Positions 1-11,180 of a stretch of 64,000 nt of DNA are shown piece by piece. The position numbers and the translations under genes were made by a program. The DNA is from Rhodosorus marinus (Eukaryota; Rhodophyta; Stylonematophyceae; Stylonematales; Stylonemataceae). Location of the stretch: positions 2,703,001 to 2,767,000 of the forward strand of contig JAMWBK010000001.1 in assembly GCA_029953675.1 (NCBI GenBank). Reading direction: 5' to 3'. Within the stretch, counting starts at the first letter, position 1. Each line of letters starts with the position of its first letter. The notes under the pieces were generated by a model, which saw only the letters and a program-made list of their open reading frames with translations, was not told where the DNA came from and ran no database searches.

Positions 1-521
1 GCCTGGTTGGACATGAGAAGCGAGGCAATCGTCAAGCACTCGAGCACGTTGGTGAGCGAAAACACCAAAAGCAACGGCGCATCATCGGTCCAGATCTTAA
101 ACGCATGAAACGCAGCGAACATAAACCCCACCACCGTCTGGGTCCATACTATCATATCCGGGACACGCTTAAGGTATGTACAGTAAACGTAAAGCCCGCA
201 TACCAGGGCCGATACTAGCGCCCTAACCACCGCCAGGTGCCAGAAAACCACATGTTGAACTTTCCTCAAGTACGCAACGTTTGCACGGAACACTCTAACC
301 GCACTTCCAACACGGGTCATCAGGTTCCTTCTGCCCTGCTCCGACTGCGTAGCCAGTAGCGTCTGATTAACAATCCCCGAAACGCCGCCTAGCTTCACCA
401 ACAAGTAATGCTCAAAGGTTATCAGAAGCGATATAAGAAAGCTCACTATTGCCCAGAAGGCTACATCCTCCACAGTATCCCAATGCGGAGGCGGATACTC
501 CTTCACAGCTCCACTCGCCAT
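1..521 (-). CDS. Multi-pass membrane protein, C-terminus beyond the left edge
   Basis: Read on the minus strand, an open frame starts at ATG 521-519 (MASGAVKEYPPP) and stays open for about 173 codons to the window edge, so the C-terminus is missing. Several hydrophobic stretches are visible: near residues 20-35 (WAIVSFLISLLI), 90-120 (FWHLAVVRALVSALVC) and 125-175. No signal peptide is obvious. I do not recognise the family. Support for a real gene comes from the long frame, the regular alternation of hydrophobic and charged segments, and a degenerate second copy of its distal part about 2 kb away (1977-2330). No intron is needed within the visible part, although the frame upstream of the ATG stays open for a few codons and the true start could lie in an upstream exon. 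Confidence 0.6.
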   Translation of the reverse strand, partial: MASGAVKEYPPPHWDTVEDVAFWAIVSFLISLLITFEHYLLVKLGGVSGIVNQTLLATQSEQGRRNLMTRVGSAVRVFRANVAYLRKVQHVVFWHLAVVRALVSALVCGLYVYCTYLKRVPDMIVWTQTVVGFMFAAFHAFKIWTDDAPLLLVFSLTNVLECLTIASLLMSNQ

Positions 522-861
522 CTTACGTAATACCCCACCCAAAAGACTACCACAGCTCTTACTCAATGGTCGCCGATGCCGAGCTGAACTGCGTCATCTT
601 CGAAATACCCCACCTCTTGCTCACAGGTCGTTGAAAGCGCAATCCCGTCATCCTCATCACCAACAACAAGACTCCCCCTTTCCTTCCCCCCTCCAGAGCA
701 AAGGCTCTCCCCCCTCTCACAAAGACGACGCAGAATCTCTTTGCGAAAGGAGAAAAACTGAGATTAAGAACAAGAAGACCGACTGATCCTCCTCGCCGAA
801 CCGCGGGCACTGGACTTCCAACTCCCGTCCGCCTTCTTGCTGAACGCAAAGATTTTTTCGT

Positions 862-1900
862 CTTTTCCGTGCGATCTATACAAAGTTAACCGACTTCCTG
901 CCTGACGATTTACGTCAGCTTGGATGTGGTCCTACCCCTGTCTTAAAAATGGTGGCGAGAAAGACGAACAGACTGCGACAGGCTCATCAAATCAGCTTGT
1001 ATCTGATTCCCCCTTTTCCAGGCCAGTCGCTTCTCGAAACTGCAACCAGTATTTGAGGCCTAAGTCCGTCTTTTCCATGGGTTTTTCTATACCAAGTAAC
1101 TGGCTTCCTGCCTGACGATGAACATCAGCTTGGATGTGGTCCCAACTCCTAGTCTTAAAAATGATGGCGAGAAAGACGAACAGACTGCGAAAGGCTCATC
1201 AAATCAGCTTGTATCTGATGCCCCCTTTTCCAGCACCAGTCCTCGAAAACGGAAACGGAAACCAGTGTTTGTGACCGTACTCCGTTCGTGGGATCTATAC
1301 CAAGTTAACGGGGGGACTCCATGCCTGACGATGTACATCAGCTTGTATGTGGTCCTCCCCCCGTCTTAAAAATGGTGGTGAGAAAGACGAACAGACTGCG
1401 ACAGGCTCATTAAATCAGCTTGTATCTGATTCCCCCTTTTCCAGGACCAGTCGCTGCTCGATAACTGCAACCACGAAAAAGGTCCGTCTTTTCGTGGTTT
1501 CTATACCACGTTAACGGACTTCCTGCATGACGATGTACAGCAGCTTGGATGTGGTCCAGCTCCGTCTTAAAGATGGTGACGAGAAAGATGAACAGACTGC
1601 GACAGAACATCAGCTTGTATCAGATTCCCAATATCCACGACCAGTCTTTTCTCGAAAACTGCAAACCGGTGAGCGTAAAGGGCTAGTAAGTCAGTGACGT
1701 TGAAAGTCTGGTCTAATCCGCGGTTTCTATGGCAGGATAATAGACTTCCCGTCTGACTATGTGCATCAGCTTGGATGCGGTCCTCCTCAGTCCTCAAAGT
1801 GGTGGAGACAAAGACGAACAGACAGGTCCAGTAAAACAGATTGTAGCCGATCACCCCTTTCCACGACCAGTCCCTACTCGAAAAATGCAACCAGTGACCG
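862..1900. repeat. Tandem satellite, about five units of 200-225 bp
   Basis: A block beginning with a variant of CTGCCTGACGATGTACATCA occurs at about 898, 1109, 1322, 1523 and 1748, giving spacings of about 201 to 225 bases. Each unit also carries a GGTGGCGAGAAAGACGAACA-like block and a CGACCAGTC-like block. Copies differ by substitutions and small indels, and the last is the most diverged. A protein-like pattern (GEKDEQTA, NQLVSD) can be read from several units, but the frame is not kept between units, so I treat it as non-coding satellite. Confidence 0.85.
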
Positions 1901-1976
1901 TCAAGGACCAGTCGTTCAACGATGAGGACGGAGCTGAGAAGAGGTATTTAAGATATCTAGGCGATGGGCATGACGT

Positions 1977-2330
1977 TCATAGAACATCTCCGCAGTGAAC
2001 TTGATTGGGGCTGAAAGCGACTTCATCAACTCGAAACCGGGCAACCACAGGTAAGACCTTCTCCAACGGCTCGATGAAACCTGTCGTCGCCACCAAAGAG
2101 GCTTTCTCGAATGAGCACGAGATTGTTTGCTCTTCTCCAAGCTCTGCTCGATGGAAAAACTGGAATGCAGCGCGGAACAAGTTGAAGATGAGCCTGCGCG
2201 CCTGCTTGGACATGACGTGTGAGGAAATCGTCACGTACTCAAACAATTTAGTGTCGAGAACACCAAAAGCAACGGAGCATCCACATGTCCAGATGTGTTC
2301 GTCATGCGGACCAGGGACAAGATGCCTTTA
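1977..2330 (-). pseudogene. Decayed partial copy of the left-edge membrane-protein gene
   Basis: Positions about 2198-2300 align base by base with positions 1-105: both contain variants of GCCTGCTTGGACATGA, then AACACCAAAAGCAACGG, then GTCCAGAT. On the minus strand the copy reads FEYVTISSHVMSKQARR where the parent reads LECLTIASLLMSNQA. It then runs on with FNLFRAAFQFFHRAELGEE, probably the part of the parent that lies beyond the window edge. Its upstream half does not match the parent, so it looks truncated and inactive. It could instead be an exon of a rearranged paralogue. Confidence 0.6.
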
Positions 2331-2912
2331 TAACCCTGAGCCGTAAGTGCGAAGAAGACGCCTCGCTGCTATATGCTTCCTAACCTGAGGATAGTTGAAA
2401 AGGACAAGGTCGTGTGCAGAGTTCATCTATGCATTTTGAGATCTTATGTCCGTCCGCCAAATTCTCTTAAGAGCTGGACTTTGGATCTGAAGACAGTTTT
2501 GTTGACTTCTGGTTCGGCCATCTGGACGAATGGTTCTCTCTTCAAAGTATGGACGGCTACGCGTGTGGCGTTATTTTGATAATCAACTTTGAGAACTAGT
2601 TTAGTTTGGAGTTAGCATGTCGCCTCCCGTGGGATGCCACAGGGCTTGGCGGTGAGAACCTCGCGATAGTCACGTTCCCTATTTGGCGCGGTTCCTCATG
2701 CGGATGAGGTACGGACCCCGCGTCCGGCCCGCACAGTATCTAACAGTGACTCGCCGTAAACCCATGCCATCGACTCGTATGGCTCGCAGAGCACCGCAAG
2801 GACACTTCGTGAGGATGCGCCATTCCGCCGTGCGCGCTTTACAATCGTCATCCATTGAGGTTCACGAAAGGATTTTGCGCGGATCCTACACTTGAGAACC
2901 ATCTTAACTGGG
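2331..2912. other. Intergenic, no gene recognised
   Basis: Short overlapping frames occur on both strands (for example around 2696-2956), but none has recognisable motifs or supporting splice sites. Confidence 0.5.
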
Positions 2913-3278
2913 TTACTTTCTGTACAGGTCGATGATGTCACGCAACAACAGGTCATCGCCTGTTTCGATGATCTTTTCCGGTCTAACGTCTCTCACCAAT
3001 CGTCTTTCCGGACCCACATTCTGTTCCTCACTCCGGCTCATACTGGAAACCAGACCCTCCAACGAAACCCTTCGAGACGACCGCAACACCCAAACAGCCA
3101 GAGCACTGAGAGCCACCTCAGCAACAGCAGCATCAGCTTAATCAATCGCAGCTCGTCCTCACCTAATATACGACACGCCGGACACCAAAGCCCAGACTGC
3201 TAGCAGTCCATCATCCCCGCCGATACCGAGCCCATACCACCATAAGCACAACCTGAACGGATCGATACGATTACCCAT
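2913..3278 (-). CDS. Putative two-exon small membrane protein, about 102 aa
   Basis: Exon 1 runs 3278-3163 from ATG (MGNRIDPFRLCLWWYG). A 57-base GTGAGG...CTCTCAG intron follows, then exon 2 from 3105 to the stop at 2913-2915, with the frame kept across the junction. The product would have one or two membrane segments around residues 25-50 (GLLAVWALVSGVSYI, ALAVWVL). A charged tail follows (SRSEEQNVGPERRLV, PEKIIETGDDLLLRD) and ends DLYRK. The intron size and splice sites match other genes in the window. I do not recognise the family. The low length and absence of homology evidence keep confidence moderate. Confidence 0.45.
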
Positions 3279-5524
3279 ATTAAAATAGAAAATATCCAAC
3301 GGCTATGAGAAGATCCACCCACCACAACTCTTCCTGGTGGCAATCTCAACGGATATCTTCTCCCGCCTAAACAGCAATAAGGATGCATCCCAAAAGCCCA
3401 GAAGCCAACGGCGACCGCATGGCATCGATCCGTTAAGCAAAATGGATACCTCAATAAAATTCCCGCAAAACGGTTTATTTGAACCCCTGGATCTGTAACG
3501 GCACAAACGATCTCGAGTTCAACTTTATTCCGAAAAACATAATACAGTCATTATAGGATTGTTTTAGATTGAATAATGAAATTGATTGATTGATGGGATT
3601 CCGGAACGGCTTCCTGAAATGTATCATAGCGGAGAACCACAGAGGAATGAAGGGGAGCGGAGATCTATACCATGACCCCTTGAGGCGTATATGTATGAGG
3701 TTGAATGCTGACAATCATCGACACAGCTACACAACGAATGTAGCCAGCGGAAATAGTGGAATCTATGGACGCCCTTGGAAACCTCCGAAAATGGCTTGTC
3801 TGGTTACGTTCTGCCATTAGCAATACCTCAACTTGTGCTCGTCAACTCGACGAGTCTGTGTGGTAAGGAGCGCATTCTCCTTCCACTGAGGACGTTTCAA
3901 CGTCTCCCTGGCCTCGCTTACTCAGGTTGAACTGTTCTGGAGTTTTAGAGTAACCGCTAAGGATCCACTGACTTGCCTAGTCAGTCAAATGCTTCATCCA
4001 GAATATAAAGAAGACGTGGTCATTGTTGTCTCCAATGGCATCTCGATACTTTGACTCCTTGAACTTCCGGTCTCCAAGGACTCCTTATGTGAAAGGTCTC
4101 CGAAGAGGGAGTCATCTTCACTTCAATCGCATAGAGTTTCCCGTTGGTAGATGGCGAACGAGGAAGTCTACTCGTAAGCTGTTTGCATGGTAGTGCCCGG
4201 TAGGTTCGACGGTCGCTTACGGCCTCCTTTCATCACTGTCTCCGTTGGCGTAATTGGGTCGCCCAGGAGTCGTGGATAGTCTTGTGGCGTAGAGTCCAGC
4301 CTCCCGTGGAGCTGATACAATGATGAAGGCATTGAATCCCTTGAGGTTCATCGGCAGGCCTCTTTTTAAACAGGAGAACACGAATCTACTCGTACCAAGT
4401 ACAACAGCTACGATTTCCTTAGGCCGGAACTCACTCATCCATCTCCCATTTGACCAATCTGAAATCGGATTCTACAGCAGTATTGGCTGGAAAAATAGAA
4501 GCCAGACCTACGGCGAAATCACGGGGTCATGGGAAACCTCCTGCAGGCTCCATCAAATCCCTCGTCTTCCTGGATGCCATCCAGCAGCGCCTAAAAATGT
4601 GCTCCTCGGCATACGCAATTGGATGAAGCTCTGATGTTTTGCGCTTCGAGAGAACGCGTGGAAGTCAGTCGCTCCTTCTGGCCTTGAACAATCTGGGCAA
4701 CGACGCGACTCCAAAGGAATACCAAATGATTACGCAACAATTGGGGTACCTTGTCTCATCTTGCTGGTAGACTCAAGCAAGCATCGTCATATTCTTTGTT
4801 TCTGCTTGGATCTAGCTTGTGCCAGTCGCCACGTCCAACAGAAACGTCTTCAACTACCCTGTAGTCTCTAACACCGGTTTGCCAACCTCTTTCAATACTT
4901 GACGCAGTTGATAGAGGAGATGTATCAACTGCAGGAGGTCGATAAAACTGTCATTAGACTTCAGGGTACCCGTTAGCGCACGATAAGCAGAGATATTTCT
5001 ACGCTGAATGGGCTCGAACAGGTTCGTGTCGAGCAGTATTCGATTGGTAAGGTGCTACCACAATGCACCAACCCCTGGACTCGGTTGCCATGATGGTATC
5101 TTGCCGACCAAATACCGTCCATCCAGTGTAGAAGTCTGCTCATCGAGAGCCAGCGATTATTGGGAAAGCTATTTTCTTGTTTCCTCCCGGCTCCTGTATC
5201 CATCCCAAGCAACCTTCCGGAGTGGCAGAATGGTATCACTATGGACATACTGATAAGTTGGAGTCAATGCGACCCTAGACGAAGCACTGATGAAGTGGAC
5301 GACAGTCAGAGGGATGAGAGAGTGATCCTACCTGACTTCACTCTATGACTGGCTGTCAATTCATATATCGATGCATCGGTTGAGGTTTCAGAGAAGGAAT
5401 CTGGACGTAGGATGTGGAGCTGAAGCTCATCGAAGCTGAGCTCAGGGTTTCCCGTTAGAAGAGCAAAGACGAGCATGAGATCTCAGACCGACTAGTTTTT
5501 GAAGTCCTAGTGGACGTGTTGGTT
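3279..5524. other. Gene-poor stretch, nothing recognised
   Basis: Only short, unconnected frames are present on both strands; the longest (4320-4634, plus) looks random in composition. No RNA gene, transposase or clear repeat was found. Confidence 0.5.
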
Positions 5525-5554
5525 GAGGAGGAGGAGGAGGAGGCGGCGGCGGCG
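5525..5554. repeat. GGA/GGC trinucleotide tract
   Basis: An uninterrupted (GAG)n run passes into (GCG)n, ending 20 bases before the start of the downstream PPR-like gene. It probably lies in its 5' leader. Confidence 0.85.
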
Positions 5555-5574
5555 ATGCGTGGAATGGATCGTGA

Positions 5575-8500
5575 ATGATGCGATGGCATCCTGAACGGCA
5601 CGCTAATCTTTTGATCAGTACGGCGGGCTGGAGCCCGTCGGTCTCTAAGATCGGTCAGCTGATCGGCAAACCTTTGAGACGTCGTCGATTCACCAAAAAT
5701 GAATCCCGGAGCTTGCTATTGCTCTACCTCCTCAGGACAAACCGTCCAGCGGCGGAGGGTGTGCTCAGAAGGCTAGATGCCTCTGAGCGGGCAAGTACGT
5801 CCAGATAGACCACCGACTAGGTCTTCTAAATCGCGTTTCTTCCAAAAGCTGAAGGTTTAGATCCCACTCTCATCGGATAGGGGTGGTTGGAAGTATCCTG
5901 GGAACGATTCCAAGAGACGATCTGCAGAGCACGATCGGAGCGATCTGGAAGGAGTTGAAGCCCTATGAGATTCAAAAGCATCCGGAGCTGTACGATTACT
6001 CAGTCCTCAACGTGATCTTCAGTGAAAAGTCTCTTGATGCTGGGATCGCATCATGCGAAGCACGTCATCTCGAGGTCACGCCGAACGCGCTGGTCAAGCT
6101 CCTAACCTCGTGCCCGGAGCAGGAACGCGTCGAGCAGTTGTACAAAATAGCGAAGCGATCTCGGAAACTCAGCCGGGAGTTTTTCAGCTCACTGATTCTC
6201 AACCGTCACAGAAGAGGTGATCATGCTGGAGTCCTCGACGCTTTCGCGGAGATGGTCAATTCCGGTATCAAGCCCACGACGGTAGTCTACAGCGCTTCCA
6301 TAAAAGCGCTCGCAGAGGAGTTCGATATCGTACGTTTCAGACTGGTGAGGGCGAAGCTGGTCTCAGCACTTGACCTAGAGCTGAAGCACGTTTTGCTTGA
6401 AGAACTTCTCCCCGACGATGCTACTGGTTTCAAGGTTTACGATAGTGTTCTACTCTCAAACACCGGATCTATTCCAAAGGTGAATTATCGGAAGCATGGA
6501 CAAGCTACGGCTCATCGATATGCAAAGACGATTGACCGCGATCACAAAACGCTTTTCGAATCAACCTTTCAGAATGATCAGAGACGACTCATCTTAGGAT
6601 TGTGTCGGAAGGTCGTCACTGCGCTGCTGAGGAAACGCGACGAGGAGAGCTTTCTCAGCTTTGCAGGCGGTCTGCTTCGCGTCGGCATCAAACCTCCGGT
6701 GGCCGTGTGCCACAGAATGCTTAAGATCAGGTTTCAGCAGTGCGCTTATGGACAGTGCAGTTGGATCTTTGCAAAGGCGTTATCTTCTCCAAGGAGAGTG
6801 AACGCAGTAAGATAGCCGCTGCAACGCTGCTGCACGCGCTGGAGCTTGACGCTGACCACCTCTCACCCTTCGCCCACAAGGACATAGTCGAGATAAACAT
6901 GAATGCTCTACTAAGGCGGAAGAAGTATGTAACCTTGCTAAAGCTCAACGAACGTCTCGCCGAGATCGGAGTGCAAAGGACAGATTCGATTCTGCTCTGT
7001 GTTCTTCAAGCTCACGGCGCGCTCGGTGACATTGTAGGTAAGGTTTGGGCTAGAAAGGCTGCTCTGGTTATACTTTCGTAACCCATCATGCGAATCCAGG
7101 AGTCAGGAACTGCTTAGAGCAACTGGAAAGCAGCGCGTACGTCTTCAAGGACTCCGAGCCGTTCAACCCAGCGTTGCGAACGCTCTCATTTCATAAGGAA
7201 AGTTCAATATATCGACACGAGCTGATCGATAAGATGGTTCGAATGAGCTCCAAGTACAGTGCGCAAACAGTGATCATCGTGGTTCGAGGGTTCGCTAGGA
7301 ACAGGTGCTTGACAGGTATGGCCTACCCGATACAGTCTCCGCTGTCAGCGTCCCAAGGGCCTGAAAGAGGCCGGTTCGTTCGGTTAGAAATGAGGTGGTG
7401 GTTTGCCAAGCTGGTGGTGCGGCCCAGATTGGCTGTCAAGGTGCTTCCGGATGTCATCAAAGCGTACGTTGATGAGGGATTGTCGAGCGACGTACCGGGC
7501 TTGATCGAGTCCCTCGGGCTTTTAGACCCAGAAAGAGTCCAATTCAGGGTCACGCTTGACGCCTACCGAGGAGACGTGGAGAGCGCCTTGGAGGCGGTGA
7601 AGTCGGAACCGAGAAAGCGGATACAGCTCGGTGTTCTTCTCAAGGGCCTCTGCGAACGGAACGACGTAGATTGTACGAGTACCGCAAAGTTCGCCCGAGG
7701 GTGACCGCTGCACGAGTTCTGATGGTCACACGCGTTTCTTACCGTTGATTAGCTATTAGGGCTGTTCTGAAGTACATGAACGACGAGAGGATGGCGTTGC
7801 ATGACAACCGCGTTGCTTCTCTGCTGACCACGATGAAACGGAACGACTGTCTAGAACCCGTTGAGGAGGTTGCAAAGTACAGCACGAATTGGAAAGCGGT
7901 GCAATTGACAGATAATGCCGTAATGAGCTCGACTATGATGAGCGAAGATTATCCCCACGTTGTTGAAATGTACAATCCGAGAACAGGGTCACGCGGTTGC
8001 TATACGATGGAGCAGTATGCTATGCTGATCATCGCGCTTTGCAAGGTGAGTCTTAAAGAGGCGGAAAGGCAACGAATGGAAGCGCTTACCACCGAGGAAC
8101 ACCAATATTCACCCAAAAAGGCCTCAAGTCAAAAGTCCCAATGGCCACCAAGTGCTGGGACTTTGGCTTGTGGGGGTCCTGATAAATATTGTGTTCCTCG
8201 TGTGCTTGATTTGGTCTGATCTGAGCGAGCGTTTTTGCTGATTTCATCAGAGGCGCCCATTCGTTTTCAGGTTTCCCGCACGAAGGAGGCAACTTGTATG
8301 TTCGATTCCTTTCGCGACGCAGGTCTGCGGCTGCCGGGTGTGGTCTGGAGGGCGTACGTGCACGCTCTGACCTTCGAAGAAAACGGCGCGGCAAGGATAA
8401 AGCAGGCTCTTGTGCGCACCGAAAGAAATGTCTTGGCGTTTGCGCGGATGTCTTCCTCGGCTCTAAAGTCGTTTGCACAGCAGGACAAGGTTGCAGAAGC

Positions 8501-8882
8501 GAAGCAGCTGCTGGGCTACGTCAAGGACACCGGCGTCCTGCTCTCAGCGGATTGTTTTCAGAGCTTGGTCCTCATGAACGTACGAAACGAGAGCATCAAC
8601 GAAATGAACATCGTCCTCAAGATGGTGGCCGGGTCTGGAATTCAGCTGACGTCGAGTACAATGGAGCAAGCTCTGGCTCAAATGGAGCGAGGTAACGCCA
8701 ACCCCACCACTGTTGCTAGAGTGTACGCTGCTCTACGCCAAAGAGGAGTCCTCCCGACCGAAGCCTGTGTCGATTCTCTAAAGCACCTATACAACCAAAC
8801 CGGCAAGTTCGAGGTGCTCGCTTGTGCTAGAGAAGCCGACAATCGCGTTCTAAGCCAATCCAGCTCGTCGCAAGCCCCTTGA
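5575..8882 (+). CDS. PPR/helical-repeat protein, probably organellar RNA-binding
   Basis: A multi-exon gene. Exon 1 (5575-5794) begins MMRWHPERHANLL, and exon 2 starts at 5881 after a GTACGT...GGATAG intron. Later exons cover about 6740-7050, 7110-7315, 7387-7690, 7763-8045 and 8272-8882. The protein is almost wholly alpha-helical, built of repeating hairpins of about 35 residues with PPR-like endings, such as FAEMVNSGIKPTTVVYSA, LGYVKDTGVLLSADCF and YAALRQRGVLPTEACV. PPR proteins bind organellar RNA and act in editing, splicing or stability. Arg/Lys-rich early residues fit a targeting sequence, which is inference. The join near 6725-6740 is uncertain because the frame shifts without an intron of normal size. 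The 225-base intron before the last exon holds a long hairpin. RNA target unknown. Confidence 0.75.
8094..8199. repeat. Long imperfect inverted repeat (hairpin) inside an intron
   Basis: Outer arms GAGGAACACCAATATT (8094) and AATATTGTGTTCCTC (to 8199) pair with one gap. Inner arms CAAGTCAAAAGTCCCA and TGGGACTTTGGCTTG pair around a loop of about 15 bases. Total arm length is about 45 bases. It lies wholly within the last intron of the PPR-like gene, in sense with it. A MITE-type element or a pre-miRNA-like hairpin are both possible. Confidence 0.8.
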
Positions 8883-9158
8883 GATCGTTCACCGCAACAC
8901 TTCTTTATGATATATGTTTTGTGAATGGTATTACAACCTCTTCCCCAAACTACTCCGGTGTTTCGCCAAGGAGCCGGCTTCGGCTTTTCTTTAGGGCTTT
9001 CAGTCCTACTCGTCCACCTAGCCCGCCGATTTTCTAATGCATTTACCGACCATTGAGCTCTGCTCAAGCGCTGCAGTGAGCCCGAGGCACACCATCTTCG
9101 CTTTCCCATCCTCAGCTTCCTTTTCTTCCGCTTGTTTTCATGTTGTAGCAGGCTAAGT

Positions 9159-10252
9159 CTATTTAAGCCTCTCCTTGATGATATTCGCACCAGAAACCAT
9201 GAAAAGCGTCTGCCAGATACCTAGAAGAAGCCTTGGAACTATCCCCTTGAAGAGTCCGGGCGTACCATAGTCCTTGTACACCATTCTAAATACGCCCATC
9301 ATGGAAAGAGCAGATTCGCCAGCTCGTGCTCGTGCCTGCATCTCGATTCTTGCCACTTCAAAGGGATGGTTCCAACACGCAAAGGACCCGCCGATGATAC
9401 CACACGCAGCCTTAGCAAGAAGAAGGATTCCCAGTCTTGTTTTAGTGCACCGCAGCAAAGCTGAGTTTACTTGTTGGGTATTTTCTTACCTCTTCCAATG
9501 GAGATAGTTTAGCGCTGGCATCGCCGTACTTCATCTTCTTCATCTGCGTGCGTACTCCTTCAGTGAATCCCTGACGAGAAGCCCAATTCGTCGCCTGACG
9601 GAACGCAACCGCTGATCCTCCCGGGTAGAAGCCTTTGACCCCGTTAGCTTTCCAGGTTTCCGACATAATCTGAGTCATCGTCTTGCTCTTATCGCCTGTC
9701 ACAGCGGCTGTTACGAGGTAGGTACATGGTCCCATCACCACAGTCTGACACACACCACCTCCAGCACCCCCCAAAATTCCTGCAACCAAAACAAGACCGG
9801 TGTTGCTTCTTGTCAGCAGAGACTTTGGGCCCATCAAGTTGCTTAGAGATACTTACCCGACAGCATTGGTGACATGCCTGCCCCCTGGCAGATTTCGATT
9901 ATTGATTCCTTTGAAACCATCAAAACGGCGCCTAAAAACAATGCGAGAAGACTAACCTAAGATACAACTTCAGGATTTTACAGGACGGAAGGGTCGTGAA
10001 AAACCGCTAACCTTTTGATGCGGATTCAAACATCTTAGGGCCCATGCCTGCCCAGAAGGCCGCAACTCCCCGAACACCACCTCCAGCGGTCGAGTACACG
10101 TTCCTAAACGCCACAACATTCCCCTCATTCCTGAACCTCCCCATTCGAGTCTTCCAAACCTCAAACGGCAGGCCCAAGCTCGCAGCCTCGACCATCTGTA
10201 GCACAGCTCCATTCCTAACGTCCTTGTATCCCTTTCCCGTCGGTGGTGCCAT
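9159..10252 (-). CDS. YHM2: Mitochondrial carrier, Yhm2-like (citrate/oxoglutarate type)
   Basis: Four exons: 10252-10012, about 9933-9855, about 9811-9497 and about 9437-9159. The three carrier repeats are visible as LGLPFEVWKTRM, VVMGPCTYLVT and WNHPFEVARIEMQ. The second has lost the usual P-x-[DE] signature, as in fungal Yhm2. Yhm2-typical segments are ESASKGAVL, GILGGAGGGVCQ, AFRQATNWASRQGF and LLLGIWQTLFMV. In yeast Yhm2 exchanges citrate for 2-oxoglutarate across the inner membrane and supports cytosolic NADPH supply; the same substrate here is inferred by homology. Length is about 300 residues, normal for the family, with no cleaved presequence expected. The 5' side holds a cluster of CACGTG/CACGCG motifs that may regulate it. 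Confidence 0.9.
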
Positions 10253-10584
10253 GACTTCTCACCCCCTCCCCCCACCCCAAAAAAACCAGCCTCCTTCCTC
10301 TCCGCCTCTCTCAACTCCACTCTCAAAATTTCCTACAATTCACCTCCTCCAGTCCTCTACCAATCTCCATACCCTAAACCTCTCTCCCTCCCACCCACCT
10401 CCACCCCACCATCCTCCCCTCACCCTCTACTTCCAATGCCATAACTCATCTCATCCACCACCAATGCCATTCACCGATTCCATTCCGATCCAAATAATGA
10501 ATAAAATAAAAACCTAACGGAAAAAAAAGAGGACATCCACAAAAATACTTATATAATATAAAAAAAGCACATTCATATCCATAA

Positions 10585-10847
10585 GACACGTGTACTTATA
10601 TATTTCGATATTAACGACACGCGGAAGTATCTGTTTCGATGAGTTTATTATTATATTGGGAAGTACTATAAGCTGGACATTATTGGAGAATCATAACGCG
10701 TGGTTGTAATTAATTGGATTCCTATACCACGCGGATATACTTTATTGGCTCTAATGCTATCTATATTTAGAGTTTTTTGAGGTGGTGGGTATTAATTTGT
10801 TATTAGCGACACGTGTGGATAGTTAATTAGATAAATAGGACACGCGG
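10585..10847. promoter_or_regulatory. Cluster of six CACGTG/CACGCG (G-box-like) motifs
   Basis: Six copies of a [G/C]AC-ACG-[CT]G core lie in about 260 bases: GACACGTGT (10585), GACACGCGG (10616), ACGCGTGG (10696, reverse), CCACGCGG (about 10728), GACACGTGTGG (10808) and GACACGCGG (10839). The core resembles sites for bHLH and bZIP factors. The cluster lies 330-600 bases upstream of the carrier gene start and has no other gene to serve on that side. Confidence 0.5.
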
Positions 10848-11180
10848 GAGTATGTGATTTGGTCTCGATTTGTTCTGCATTGGGTGTTTTTGGGATGTGG
10901 TTTTTGTTAGTACACTAGTATTTGGTTAGTATTTGATTAGTATTGGAGTTGAGAGGCTGAAGGAGACGGGGCAGGTGCTGTTGCTTTGAAGTGGTGAATG
11001 GGTGGTTGATCGATATCGGATTACTTTAGCAACATGTGCAATAGTCACTACTACTTGGTTTTCCCACGCCCCTCTGCATTTGGTTTGCGAAGCGGTTATG
11101 GGCTTTTCCCTAGCGAAGGTTCTCTCACCCGCTTCCCAAGCACGGGGAAGAGGCTCAATGCCCCCGCTGGTACGCTTGCT

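Noticed and set aside
924-1369. Small proteins encoded by the satellite units
   Set aside because: Frame and start are not kept between units; satellite is the simpler explanation.
862-1900. CRISPR array
   Set aside because: Units are about 211 bases and diverged throughout, with no short repeat/spacer pattern; the genome is eukaryotic.
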